Origin: JBFFSQ01 sp041572275
GTDB taxonomy: Bacteria > Pseudomonadota > Gammaproteobacteria > SZUA-229
Reading direction: 5' to 3'
NCBI GenBank assembly: GCA_041572275.1
Contig: JBFFSQ010000006.1
Span: 1 to 34,728 of the forward strand
DNA length: 34,728 bases
Each line of letters begins with the position of its first letter. Within the stretch, counting starts at the first letter, position 1. The position numbers and the translations under genes were made by a program. Under the pieces are notes generated by a model. It made no database searches. It was not told the DNA's origin and was given only the letters and a program-made list of their open reading frames with translations. Positions 23,918 through 32,527 of the stretch are shown here, one piece after another.

Positions 23918-26029
23918 TTAACTGGTGATGTGTCGATAGATGTCGGCGACTTTTAAAGGTAGCTTGTTGACTTCATCGATGACAATGTAATTAGCTGCGC
24001 CATACATATGGGGTAGGTAGTCACGGGCTTCACTGTCAATAGTAATACAGAAGGGATGGATGTCTTCTCGCCGAGCTTCCATCAGGGCCATGCGAGTGTC
24101 TTCAATGCCGTAATCACCACGGTAACCGTCATAGTCTTCGGGTTTGCCATCGGATAGTGTGATTAACAGTTTCGTTTTAGCATCGACACTACTGAACATA
24201 TCGCTGAAATGCCGTATAAATACACCCAGACGAGTGTAATCCTGTGGTGTGATATTGCTGATGCGACCTTGAGTGATGCTGTCATAATCATCTTCAAAGG
24301 CTTTGATCCGATACACTTCACAGCGTTTTCGGGTCATACCAGTGAACCCATAAATTGCATAGCGATCGCCCAGTGTTTCCAGCGCTTCGCATAACAGCAC
24401 CAGTGATTCGCGTTCGGCATCATTAATCCAGCCTTTGGTAGAGCCACTCATGTCCACCATAAAGATGACGGCAATGTTGCGCTCTTCTTTATGCATCTTG
24501 GTGAAAATGCGCTCGGACATTTCCATACCACATTGCATATCGGCCAGTGTTTCGACGAATGCATCGATATCGATGTCATCTCCATAGGGCTGCTTTTTTA
24601 ATATTTTGTCTTCACCACGCAGCACTTCAAAGGTTCTACGCAGGCTCCTGACCAGGCCAAAATATTTTTCCAGTGTGGTGCTAACGAAATTGTCTTTTTT
24701 AGGGAGTATGTCCAGCTCGCGGACAGCACACCAGTTTTTCTTATAACGTTGACGTTTGTAATCCCATTCCTGATACAGACTGGCACCTTCTTCGTGGTAG
24801 GTGCCAGACCAGACATCTTTAGGATCGAGTTTACTGTTATCATCATCTTCATCATAGTGGTAGCCACCATCACCGGCAGCTACCAGATAGTCTTCCGGAA
24901 TTTGGCCCAGATCCTGGATAATCGAATCCATCAGGCTTTGTACACCATCCGGTGGCTGGATTGGATCACCGTCGAGTTGCAGTTCAAATTTAAAGCCTTC
25001 TGGCATATCAGCATCAGGGATCTGGTGGGATTCAAATATGGGCTGCTCGGGATCGACAAGTTGAGCAAGAGACTTGTCAGTTTTTTCGTCGAGAATTTTA
25101 GCGATAGCCCGGCGGAAGAGGTCCTTCTCCTTGAGCAGGCGCAGCTGTCGGGTTTTGTTAACCTGTTGGGGTTTGAGGCAACCATGGTAATGGGCAGTGG
25201 CTGGTGGCTGGTTGTGGATGTTTTTTTTCAGTGCCTCCAGGCTGTGTTCGACGGTGCTGTATTGTTGCCTGATTTGTTCAGTGTGTGGAATGGCCAGCTG
25301 GCTGGGCGGTGTGAGGTTGGCCAGCTCGCTAAGACGGACCATTTCCCGGTGAATACCTGGCAGTTCGCGTTCAATACAGGCGTCGAGTCGAATTGATTCC
25401 AGTACATGGAGCCATTGTAGTGCTCGTTTAGAGTCTTCAAAGTGTTCCAGTGCCTGTTCCATATCCTGTCGCCAGGTACCGAACCAGTTTTGGGCCCATA
25501 GATGTACGGCGATACATTTGTAAAGGCTGAAATTATCTGCCTTATGTGGAAAATAATTGAGCATGGTGGGCAGGTACAGGGTTTCGGTATCCGTGTACCA
25601 TTTTGCATCTATGTCCAGTTTCAGGTGCCGGCCACTGAGTCCAAGGACAAAGGGCTCGAGTACGCCACAGACATCCTCAAAGGCAATACCCGTGAGCTTG
25701 TCTTGCGCACGTTTGGCTATGGTTTCCAGTTCATCAAGTGTCTGGATGGAAGGATAAAGCCCTTTACTGTCGAAAACATCAATGGCCTGGTTCATCCAGA
25801 TTTCGATGGTGTCCAGGTCCATCATTTCATAGGCTCGGGGTAGACGTTCACCAAATTGATAGGCCAGACCGTGACTGGTGGCAGCAGCTTTATTGATCAG
25901 TTCGAGTAGTGCATCCTGAGTGACGATATCGAGTCCAGTCATGTATTCGATAACATCGGCGCTGAGCTCGATAAACATGTCATCGAGTCGTTCCTCTATT
26001 TCAGTAAATGTGAAAGGGGGTAAACTCAC
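23918..26029 (-). CDS. cbbO: CbbO/NorD-type VWA-domain protein
   Basis: A 703-residue cytoplasmic protein with a C-terminal von Willebrand A domain. The MIDAS metal site begins at D526 (FMVDMSGSTKG), and the later MIDAS Asp is in LLITLSDGKPEDYDGYRGDY. The N-terminal 450 residues are mostly helical, as in CbbO. CbbQ-CbbO pairs act as Rubisco activases; the related NorQ-NorD pair matures nitric oxide reductase. The ATPase gene lies three bases upstream, so the two form one unit. No Rubisco, NOR or other obvious client is encoded in the window, so the client cannot be decided from context. A long antisense frame at 24749-25396 is a shadow. Confidence 0.88.
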   Translation of the reverse strand: MSLPPFTFTEIEERLDDMFIELSADVIEYMTGLDIVTQDALLELINKAAATSHGLAYQFGERLPRAYEMMDLDTIEIWMNQAIDVFDSKGLYPSIQTLDELETIAKRAQDKLTGIAFEDVCGVLEPFVLGLSGRHLKLDIDAKWYTDTETLYLPTMLNYFPHKADNFSLYKCIAVHLWAQNWFGTWRQDMEQALEHFEDSKRALQWLHVLESIRLDACIERELPGIHREMVRLSELANLTPPSQLAIPHTEQIRQQYSTVEHSLEALKKNIHNQPPATAHYHGCLKPQQVNKTRQLRLLKEKDLFRRAIAKILDEKTDKSLAQLVDPEQPIFESHQIPDADMPEGFKFELQLDGDPIQPPDGVQSLMDSIIQDLGQIPEDYLVAAGDGGYHYDEDDDNSKLDPKDVWSGTYHEEGASLYQEWDYKRQRYKKNWCAVRELDILPKKDNFVSTTLEKYFGLVRSLRRTFEVLRGEDKILKKQPYGDDIDIDAFVETLADMQCGMEMSERIFTKMHKEERNIAVIFMVDMSGSTKGWINDAERESLVLLCEALETLGDRYAIYGFTGMTRKRCEVYRIKAFEDDYDSITQGRISNITPQDYTRLGVFIRHFSDMFSSVDAKTKLLITLSDGKPEDYDGYRGDYGIEDTRMALMEARREDIHPFCITIDSEARDYLPHMYGAANYIVIDEVNKLPLKVADIYRHITS

Positions 26030-26032
26030 GGC

Positions 26033-26848
26033 CTAGAATAATGATGAGCTGAGTTCGTTTACTGCCGCCAGCATTTCCGGGTCGTCGGTTAGTGCCTGGG
26101 CGATGGCCGTATGGCAGGCGGTTACTGGAGAAATATTACTATGAATGAGCTTGGCAGCATGTACCAGTAATCGGGTACTGGCGCCTTCTTCGAGGCCACT
26201 GCCTTTTAGATTGCGTGTCATGTGGGCAAATTTCACCAGTCGCTGGGCAAGATCCTGGTCTATGCCCGTTTCGTTCATGATGATTCGAGTCTCCAGTTCT
26301 GCATCCGGGTAGTCAAATTCCAGAGCAACAAAGCGTTGTCGAGTACTTTGTTTCAGGTCTTTAAGAACGCTTTGGTAACCAGGGTTGTAGGACATGGCCA
26401 GACAGAAATCCGATGTTGCTTCGAGTAATTCACCAATTTTTTCCATTGGTAGTACACGACGGTCATCGGCTAATGGATGGATTACGACAGTGGTATCTTT
26501 ACGGGCTTCCACCACCTCATCGAGATAGCAGATGGCGCCATGGCGTACCGAACGTGCTAGAGGGCCATCGATCCAGCGGGTTTCACCACCTGAAATCAGG
26601 AAGCGACCAACCAGGTCGGAAGCAGTTAGATCATCATGACAGGATACGGTAATCAGTGGCTTTTTCAGGCGCCAGGCCATGTGTTCCATGAAACGGGTTT
26701 TACCACAGCCGGTTGGGCCTTTGAGTAACACTGGTAGCTGTTGCTGGTAGGCGGCCAGAAAGACCTGAATTTCCTCGCCTACCGCTTCATAGTAGGGTTC
26801 GTCTTCGATGAAATATTCTTCGGGCTTTACGGTATGGCCTGATAACAT
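26033..26848 (-). CDS. cbbQ: CbbQ/NirQ/NorQ/GpvN-family AAA+ ATPase
   Basis: A 271-residue AAA+ ATPase of the MoxR superfamily. Walker A is GPTGCGKT (residues 44-51), Walker B lies in GAICYLDEVVEARKD, and sensor 1 in LAMSYNPGYQSVLKDLKQST, which is strongly conserved in CbbQ. In autotrophs CbbQ with CbbO reactivates inhibited Rubisco by removing tight-binding sugar phosphates. The sequence seems closer to CbbQ than to NorQ by eye, which I could not test. It is the first gene of a pair with cbbO. Together with the MoxR-DUF58 operon, it gives the window two separate MoxR-type modules. Confidence 0.9.
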   Translation of the reverse strand: MLSGHTVKPEEYFIEDEPYYEAVGEEIQVFLAAYQQQLPVLLKGPTGCGKTRFMEHMAWRLKKPLITVSCHDDLTASDLVGRFLISGGETRWIDGPLARSVRHGAICYLDEVVEARKDTTVVIHPLADDRRVLPMEKIGELLEATSDFCLAMSYNPGYQSVLKDLKQSTRQRFVALEFDYPDAELETRIIMNETGIDQDLAQRLVKFAHMTRNLKGSGLEEGASTRLLVHAAKLIHSNISPVTACHTAIAQALTDDPEMLAAVNELSSSLF

Positions 26849-26932
26849 GGTAAATCCTGTAGCAATAATGATCTAAGGATTTTATGGGAGAGGAGCCTGA
26901 GTTAAAACCCTGAATTATGAATGGGAATACGC

Positions 26933-27967
26933 TCAGATGGTAACTACGCAGTTTCCACCGGCATTTTTGGCTCGATACAGTGCCAGATCTGCATTATTAA
27001 TCAGTTCTTCCAGGCCCTGCTCCTGCTTATGGTCAGAGGTAGTCGTGCCCAGGCTGGCAGATAAAGTAGGTCCCGTTGATTGTCCTATTTGACAGGGAAT
27101 GGCGAGTTTATTGATAGCGTCTTTTAATAGTTCCGCGATCTTGATGGCATTGGTTGTATCTACATTCGGCAATACAACAGTAAATTCTTCACCACCATAA
27201 CGAGCAACAAATTCGCCTGGGCGCTTCAGTGTATTATTCAAAGCAGTCGCGACTCTTGATAGACACTCATCTCCGGCCTGATGGCCAAAAGTATCGTTAT
27301 AGGTTTTGAATTTGTCGATGTCGATCATGATTAAAGATAAAGGCTGTTGTGTTCTTTGAGCCCGATAGAATTCTTGCTCCAAGGTTTCATCTAGATAACG
27401 ACGGTTGAAAATTTTTGTAAGTGGATCAGTGTAGGTGAGGCCTTCCAGGGCCCGGTTGTAACGTTTCTGTTCAATGAGCCATAAAAACTGGCCACTGATA
27501 AGGGCTAATACAATAGCGATGATAAAGGTATAAATTGCAGAGTGTCTGCTAGTATCAAAGACATTGTCCAGACTGTCGGTAATGTATAAATTTAGTTGGC
27601 CCTTGTAGCCATACTCAATGGTATAGCTGCGCTGAAAAAGATTATCAGAGCTTGATTCACGCTTATGATGACTGAGGATATATCCATACGCAGAAGTCGC
27701 TTTGATTTCATAGGTACTGTCATTTTGTTCGAACCATTCTTCAAGGATATGAGTTACTGCTCGGTAGTTGTTGTTAAATAATTCGGCACGAATAATATTG
27801 GTGAGCAACTCTTGCATCTGCAATGAGTGGTGTTTGTATATCCTGATATCATCATCGTGTTGATGTGTAAGATGAATAATGCCGCTAGCCACAAAAATAA
27901 CAAACAGTACAGTCATATAGATCAAATTGATCATTCGTGATGGCTTCTGTCGGCTGACTGGCTTCAT
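26933..27967 (-). CDS. Membrane diguanylate cyclase (GGDEF), paired with PhnD-like protein
   Basis: A 344-residue inner-membrane enzyme that makes cyclic di-GMP from two GTP. Membrane helices at about 13-33 and 141-162 enclose a periplasmic region of about 105 residues; the GGDEF domain follows. The active motif is GGEEF at residues 258-262, with TDPLTKIFNRRYLDETLEQE at the domain start and IDIDKFKTYNDTFGH for metal and GTP contacts. The inhibitory site position holds R249-P-G-E252, so the usual RxxD is not conserved and product inhibition may be weak. Its ATG overlaps the stop of the binding-protein gene by four bases. This suggests that the periplasmic binding protein reports to the cyclase's periplasmic region. 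Confidence 0.93.
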   Translation of the reverse strand: MKPVSRQKPSRMINLIYMTVLFVIFVASGIIHLTHQHDDDIRIYKHHSLQMQELLTNIIRAELFNNNYRAVTHILEEWFEQNDSTYEIKATSAYGYILSHHKRESSSDNLFQRSYTIEYGYKGQLNLYITDSLDNVFDTSRHSAIYTFIIAIVLALISGQFLWLIEQKRYNRALEGLTYTDPLTKIFNRRYLDETLEQEFYRAQRTQQPLSLIMIDIDKFKTYNDTFGHQAGDECLSRVATALNNTLKRPGEFVARYGGEEFTVVLPNVDTTNAIKIAELLKDAINKLAIPCQIGQSTGPTLSASLGTTTSDHKQEQGLEELINNADLALYRAKNAGGNCVVTI

Positions 27968-28818
27968 GACTTCGGCCTGTTGGCATTAAACATAATGTCA
28001 CGTAAATTGTTATAATCATCATCCGTGGCCGATACCAGTCCGGTGACATTTTTTTTAATGGCATTCAATATGGCTGGGCCTTCTGTATACAGATTGAGTC
28101 CCAGCATAAATTGCTTTAGTTTCTGTACAGTTTCATCATCGAGTTTATTACTGGTGACGAATAAATGTTCGGAAATAGCGGGTGTGGTGGCAATGGCTCT
28201 TAAGCCTTGACTCTCGAACTGGTTGTAGACGGCTTCTTTAGTGGCGCCCGCATCAAAATCTCCCATGAGTACGCTGTATGCAACGTTACTGTGATTATTT
28301 AAGAACTGGTAATACCCCAGATCAGATTTCTCGACACCATTTTGTTTGAGTAACCATAGAGGAATACGGGTACTCATGGTGGAATTAGGATCACCAAAGG
28401 CAATAGATTTGCCTTTTAAATCAGCAAGGGTCTTTATAGAGCTATTCTTTTGGGTGAATATTTTACCGTGGAAATAGGGTTTACCATTAACCTCCAGCCT
28501 CGCAAGGATAGGTTTGCGACCATAGCTGTTTACCATGTCGATATAGATCGAAGGGCCAAGGTAGGCAATATCGACCCGATCTTGACCAATAAAGCTGATG
28601 TGTTGCTGATAGTTGCTGGCAACTTTGATCTGAATTTTTCGGTGGATTGTTTTTTCCAGATAACTGGTCAGTGGTGTAAATCGCTTGATAAGCTCTTTTT
28701 CGCTCAAAAAAGGGTGAATGCCGAGAATGAGGGGAGTATCCGTAGCCTCATCTGCAACTGATTGGTTCGTGAGTAAAACAAACAGTAAAGCCGTTAAAAT
28801 GATGTATTGTATTTTCAT
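27964..28818 (-). CDS. PhnD-like periplasmic binding protein, partner of a cyclase
   Basis: A 284-residue secreted protein with a Sec signal peptide (MKIQYIILTALLFVLLTNQS, cleavage likely after SVA at about residue 22). The mature part fits the phosphate/phosphite/phosphonate-binding PhnD family (type 2 periplasmic binding fold), with VASNYQQHISFIGQDRVDIA, LADLKGKSIAFGDPNST and GDFDAGATKEAVYNQFESQG. No transporter permease or ATPase is nearby. The next gene, overlapping by four bases, is a membrane diguanylate cyclase. A role in ligand sensing, rather than uptake, is thus likely. The ligand cannot be told from the sequence; phosphonate or another oxyanion is a family-based guess. Confidence 0.9.
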   Translation of the reverse strand: MKIQYIILTALLFVLLTNQSVADEATDTPLILGIHPFLSEKELIKRFTPLTSYLEKTIHRKIQIKVASNYQQHISFIGQDRVDIAYLGPSIYIDMVNSYGRKPILARLEVNGKPYFHGKIFTQKNSSIKTLADLKGKSIAFGDPNSTMSTRIPLWLLKQNGVEKSDLGYYQFLNNHSNVAYSVLMGDFDAGATKEAVYNQFESQGLRAIATTPAISEHLFVTSNKLDDETVQKLKQFMLGLNLYTEGPAILNAIKKNVTGLVSATDDDYNNLRDIMFNANRPKS

Positions 28819-28991
28819 AGATGCATTTGCTACCAGACCGTATTATTAGAAGTCTTTGTAAGTGGACTGGGTATGTTTGAAGTATAGCTTCAATTGTAAG
28901 TATTGCTGTCGACTACGCAATCCTTGGTTTGGGGGATAGCAGATAGTAGTCGAAATATAGTCTTGTTTCGAATGGAAAAGCATGACTGGAT

Positions 28992-30062
28992 TCAGGTGTA
29001 TGCTGGCAAAACGATGCAGGTGATTTCTTCACGGTCATGATAGAGCTGTTTGGCTCGTATACGATAACTCAGCTGGGCTTGTTGTAGCTGATTGTCCAGG
29101 ATATTGAGACATTCCATCACAACTGGATATCGGCTCTTCATCGGTAGTTTCAGATTAAAAGCGGCATATTGGCAGTGTCCTTGTGTCAGCCAGCGGGCCA
29201 TCAGTCGACTAATATGCAGTGGCCGTTCTACCATGTCACATACTAACCAGTCGACGGGTTTTTCTGGTGTGTATTTAAAACCATCAGCGCGTTCATGGTG
29301 TACCAGTCCGGTATCCATCAATTCCGTGTTCATTGGGCCATTGTCTATGGCGATTACACGAATACCCCGGTTGACCAGTTGCCAGGTCCAGCCTCCCGGG
29401 GCAGCGCCCAGATCAACAGCTGTCATGCCGTTTTTTAGATACTGTCGTTGCTCTTCTGTGGAGAGCATAAAGTTAAAGGCTTCATCCAGTTTCAGCGTCG
29501 ATCGACTCGGTGCTGAACGTGGCATGCGTAAACGTGGGATGCCCATAGGTACAGGCGCGCTATTGTTGATATTTGATATTCCCAGATAGACAGCTGATGA
29601 ACTCAGGAAGAACAGATGCAAACGCCATTCACTGTCGTCATCCAGTAAATTCTGTAGTTCCAGGCTGTTGAGCAGGGGACGTGTGAATTTCTTCAAGAAA
29701 GCATTCAGCTGTTTGCCTTCATTAGTATCTGCTGTTTCCAGCCACGCATCCTGGAAATTGATTTTGAATGAATGCAGATGTTCAAGCAATGGAGTCACCC
29801 GGTCATCGGCTGGCAGGTCTTTAATTATGTCACTGACAAAAATACACTGGCGCGCAAAGATCAGCTCACTATATCGAATAGCATGATTGAGTATCGATAG
29901 CCTGGCTTCGGACTGGTTATGAAAGATGACATAGCCAGAATCTGCTTTGGCTTTAACATAGCCGTAGATGCCAGCTACCTGAGTCGCTGCAATGATTTCA
30001 GCGGCACATTCCTTTTCGAACCCGGGACGACAGTAGAGCAATAGATGTTGGGGATGGTTCAA
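28992..30062 (-). CDS. rlmM: 23S rRNA 2'-O-ribose C2498 methyltransferase
   Basis: RlmM methylates the 2'-O of C2498 in the 23S rRNA peptidyl-transferase region, using S-adenosylmethionine. The 356 residues are close to the E. coli length of 366. The N-terminal THUMP part begins LLLYCRPGFEKECAAEI; the Rossmann domain carries the SAM motif DLGAAPGGWTWQL (about residues 217-230), followed by VIAIDNGPM and DWLVCDMVERP. It lies between the two binding-protein/cyclase modules without sharing an obvious operon: gaps are 173 bases upstream of the first module's start and 72 bases from the second's stop. Cytoplasmic enzyme, high confidence. Confidence 0.95.
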   Translation of the reverse strand: MNHPQHLLLYCRPGFEKECAAEIIAATQVAGIYGYVKAKADSGYVIFHNQSEARLSILNHAIRYSELIFARQCIFVSDIIKDLPADDRVTPLLEHLHSFKINFQDAWLETADTNEGKQLNAFLKKFTRPLLNSLELQNLLDDDSEWRLHLFFLSSSAVYLGISNINNSAPVPMGIPRLRMPRSAPSRSTLKLDEAFNFMLSTEEQRQYLKNGMTAVDLGAAPGGWTWQLVNRGIRVIAIDNGPMNTELMDTGLVHHERADGFKYTPEKPVDWLVCDMVERPLHISRLMARWLTQGHCQYAAFNLKLPMKSRYPVVMECLNILDNQLQQAQLSYRIRAKQLYHDREEITCIVLPAYT

Positions 30063-30134
30063 ACGGATTAGAGCTCATGACAGTGAACGGGAGCCGATAT
30101 TGTAACGGTCATGGGCGTGCTGACAAGTGTCTAG

Positions 30135-31238
30135 TCAGTTATCGGTTGTGTATACAGCAATGTGACTATGATTATTTTTGGCCGTATACATAGCTGTATC
30201 AGCTTTTTGCAGGAGTAACTCTGGTGAGCTGGCATGATCAGGGTACATAGCTATGCCAAAACTAGCTTCAATATTCAGGGTATGTCGACCCAGGTGTATC
30301 GGTGTTTTCACCAAATCAAACAATTTCTGGCACAGGCGCTCACAGTCATCAGTACTTTTGACGTGCAGGACCAGTGCAAATTCGTCACCACCTATTCGGG
30401 CAATAGTGTCACTCTTGCGTAAGGTGTCTTGTAGCCTGTGGCTCATATTAATTAGCAATTGATCTCCAATATGGTGTCCCAGTTCGTCGTTAATGGGTTT
30501 GAACTTATTCAGGTCGATCATCACTACGGCAACTTTATCATCATTACGTTCAGCAATATGCAGGGAGTGATTGAGACGATCAAAATAGAGAGTACGGTTG
30601 GCCAGTCCAGTCAATGAATCGTGCATAGCCATATCATGAAGTCTTTTGGTTAAGTCATCCGCTCGTTGTAGTAAGGCCTCTTTTGCAGCGATTTCAACTT
30701 CAAGTTCACTATGTGCTTCATCGAGTTCGGACAAAGTCTGTTTCAGAGCCTTGAGGGGCCAGTAATACAATGAGGCAAAAATCATCAGTCCCAGAAAAGA
30801 ACCGGGTAACAAGACTAAGGCGGTGTTGACGATGATTGGGTACAGGCTGGCCTGGATTTCTATCATCGCGACCGTGTTTACCCCATCCTTCACAGGGCTA
30901 TGGCGAATCAATATCGGCTTTGTTTGAGGTATTCCGCTGCTTAAATGGATGTCATGCTCGTCACTGATCAATAAGATCTGTTCGTTATGTATCGGTTTAT
31001 GTTGCTCCAGGAAGCTCATGAGCCGGGCTTCCTGAAAGCTCCAGGAGTCTGGGTATTGAAAGGTATATACAGAAATATCATCGGCGATGATATCAGCAGC
31101 ATTCTGAAGGGAGAGTGACAGATGCTGATGCTCAGTATAGAAATAGCCGATGGGCAAGGTAATTGTCACGACCAGTGCAACTATGCCAGCAAATAGACTG
31201 ACCGTTTTCTTAAGTTTATTTTCCGTCCATTGTTTCAT
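30135..31238 (-). CDS. Membrane diguanylate cyclase (GGDEF), paired with PstS-like protein
   Basis: A 367-residue inner-membrane diguanylate cyclase. Helices at about 12-32 and 136-158 flank a periplasmic region of about 100 residues; a short coiled segment (ALKQTLSELDEAHSELEVEI) leads to the GGDEF domain, starting HDSLTGLANRTLYFDRLNHS. The active site is GGDEF (residues 283-287), and the inhibitory site RKSD (274-277) is intact, so product feedback is expected. The gene begins ten bases after the stop of a secreted phosphate-binding-like protein. This repeats the layout of the PhnD-like/cyclase pair 2 kb away. It lacks an EAL domain and should only synthesise cyclic di-GMP. Confidence 0.94.
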   Translation of the reverse strand: MKQWTENKLKKTVSLFAGIVALVVTITLPIGYFYTEHQHLSLSLQNAADIIADDISVYTFQYPDSWSFQEARLMSFLEQHKPIHNEQILLISDEHDIHLSSGIPQTKPILIRHSPVKDGVNTVAMIEIQASLYPIIVNTALVLLPGSFLGLMIFASLYYWPLKALKQTLSELDEAHSELEVEIAAKEALLQRADDLTKRLHDMAMHDSLTGLANRTLYFDRLNHSLHIAERNDDKVAVVMIDLNKFKPINDELGHHIGDQLLINMSHRLQDTLRKSDTIARIGGDEFALVLHVKSTDDCERLCQKLFDLVKTPIHLGRHTLNIEASFGIAMYPDHASSPELLLQKADTAMYTAKNNHSHIAVYTTDN

Positions 31239-31248
31239 GTTCGACTAT

Positions 31249-32067
31249 CTACCGTATTGTCAGGTGACCGGTACTTAGCAAAATCGATTGTCCTTTTTCT
31301 GAATAGATGAAATCAATGAAAGTGTTTAGGGAAGGAGATTGCTGATTTTTATTATAGACAAGATACAGCTTCTTATACATTGGATAGGTCTTGTTTAGCA
31401 GGTTCTCTGCTGTTGCTGAAATGCCATTGAGCTTGAGTGCTTTGATGGCTTTTTGCTCAGCCAAAATGAGTGACAGGCTTGAGGTACCAATCGCCCCGGG
31501 TACCCGGGCAATTAATTCAGCCGATTCCTGGTCTGTCTGGGCGATTGGTATACCGCGTTGTTGGTAGGCCTGTAAAAAACATTGTTTACATTCAGTCAGT
31601 GTCTTGATCAGAATTTTGGTATCTGAATCCTGGGACGGACGTAAAATGGGTCGGGCCGGACTGCCATCCGGCCATTGTTTAAGTTTGCCGCTATAGATCT
31701 GACTGACCTGGTCACTGGTTACATTTTGTTGTGGTGATGCGCTGGAAACAGCGAAAACCAAAGGCGTAGAGGCATAGTGGATGGCTTTGAGCTCTGGTGA
31801 CCGTTCGCTATTTTTCAGGGGACGACCGGTTAGGGCGAGGTTAATCTTATGGTGTTTTAAGGCCTTGATTCCGCCGCTACTACCCATACTTGGTAGTATA
31901 GTGATTTCAGTAGTTGGGTTGTCTGCCTTGAATGCCTCTGCTAGCAGCCTGAAGGTGGCGAGATCGGCACCGGTACCGCCCACAACAATAGGCTGGGCAT
32001 GGAGGTGAGAGAAAATGGCTGTGATACATAGAATACAAGTGGCCAGAATTGTGCGTAATAGCATCAA
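31249..32067 (-). CDS. PstS-like periplasmic phosphate-binding-type protein
   Basis: A 272-residue secreted protein with an N-terminal signal peptide (cleavage near residue 25, after SHLHA). The mature part fits the PstS-like periplasmic binding family: IVVGGTGADLATFRLLAEAF, PSMGSSGGIKALKHHKINLA with the Ser/Gly-rich anion loop, and ARVPGAIGTSSLSLI. A C-x-x-C pair (TECKQCFLQAY, about residues 161-165) may form a disulfide. No PstCAB genes are present; instead a membrane cyclase follows ten bases downstream in the same direction. A sensor role is therefore more likely than uptake. The ligand may be phosphate or another oxyanion. Confidence 0.9.
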   Translation of the reverse strand: MMLLRTILATCILCITAIFSHLHAQPIVVGGTGADLATFRLLAEAFKADNPTTEITILPSMGSSGGIKALKHHKINLALTGRPLKNSERSPELKAIHYASTPLVFAVSSASPQQNVTSDQVSQIYSGKLKQWPDGSPARPILRPSQDSDTKILIKTLTECKQCFLQAYQQRGIPIAQTDQESAELIARVPGAIGTSSLSLILAEQKAIKALKLNGISATAENLLNKTYPMYKKLYLVYNKNQQSPSLNTFIDFIYSEKGQSILLSTGHLTIR

Positions 32068-32221
32068 GTGTTGACTCCAGACTACTGTTGTTTCTTAAAG
32101 TATGGTTGAAAAAAACCAATACGCAATAGCGTTTGAAAAGGCGATACTGGGCTAATTTTTGTTGATATAGCCAATTGGAATAGTAGTATTCTTCGTTCTG
32201 AATAGTGAGTTGAGAGTAATT

Positions 32222-32467
32222 ATGAGTCCAGAAGATGTAAAACGATTGATCGAAACCGGCATACCCGGTAGCGAAGCCCTGATTTCCGGTGAAGGCTGTA
32301 ATCTGTCAGCCACGGTGATCAGTGACAGTTTTGAAGGTAAGACTATGTTGGCTGAGCAGAAAATGGTGTATGCCACGGTGAATGACCTGATCGCCAGTGG
32401 CGAATTACATGCCCTGACCATTAAGGCTTATACACCGGCTGAATGGGAGGCTGAGCAGCCTCGCTAG
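32222..32467 (+). CDS. BolA/IbaG-family protein
   Basis: An 81-residue protein of the BolA/IbaG family. The conserved C-terminal stretch HALTIKAYTPAEWEAEQ is nearly identical to the family pattern, and the N-terminal part (VKRLIETGIPGSEALISGEG) and the EQKMVYA segment fit. These proteins act with monothiol glutaredoxins in handling iron-sulfur clusters. In many gammaproteobacteria ibaG lies beside murA, which is not seen here. The ATG at 32222 is chosen because GAGAG lies six bases upstream; an in-frame TTG at 32210 is weaker. It converges on suhB with a 60-base gap holding an inverted repeat. Confidence 0.9.
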   Translation: MSPEDVKRLIETGIPGSEALISGEGCNLSATVISDSFEGKTMLAEQKMVYATVNDLIASGELHALTIKAYTPAEWEAEQPR

Positions 32468-32478
32468 TTGAATACATG

Positions 32479-32514
32479 GCCACTGTCAGTGGTGAGGCTA
32501 GTCGTGACAGTGGC
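32479..32514. terminator. Inverted repeat between the bolA-like gene and suhB, possible terminator
   Basis: GCCACTGTCA (32479-32488) and TGACAGTGGC (32505-32514) are perfectly complementary around a 16-base loop, between convergent genes. A short T-containing tail follows on the plus strand (GCGCATTT). The large loop and poor U-run make this a moderate call. Confidence 0.5.
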
Positions 32515-32527
32515 GCGCATTTAAGAT

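Noticed and set aside
24749..25396. 215-codon open frame on the plus strand inside cbbO
   Set aside because: It is antisense to a well-supported VWA-domain gene, has no ribosome-binding site or recognisable domain, and its composition follows the minus-strand codons.
29092..29589. 165-codon plus-strand frame inside rlmM
   Set aside because: Antisense shadow of conserved RlmM coding sequence, Ser/Arg-rich with no family resemblance.
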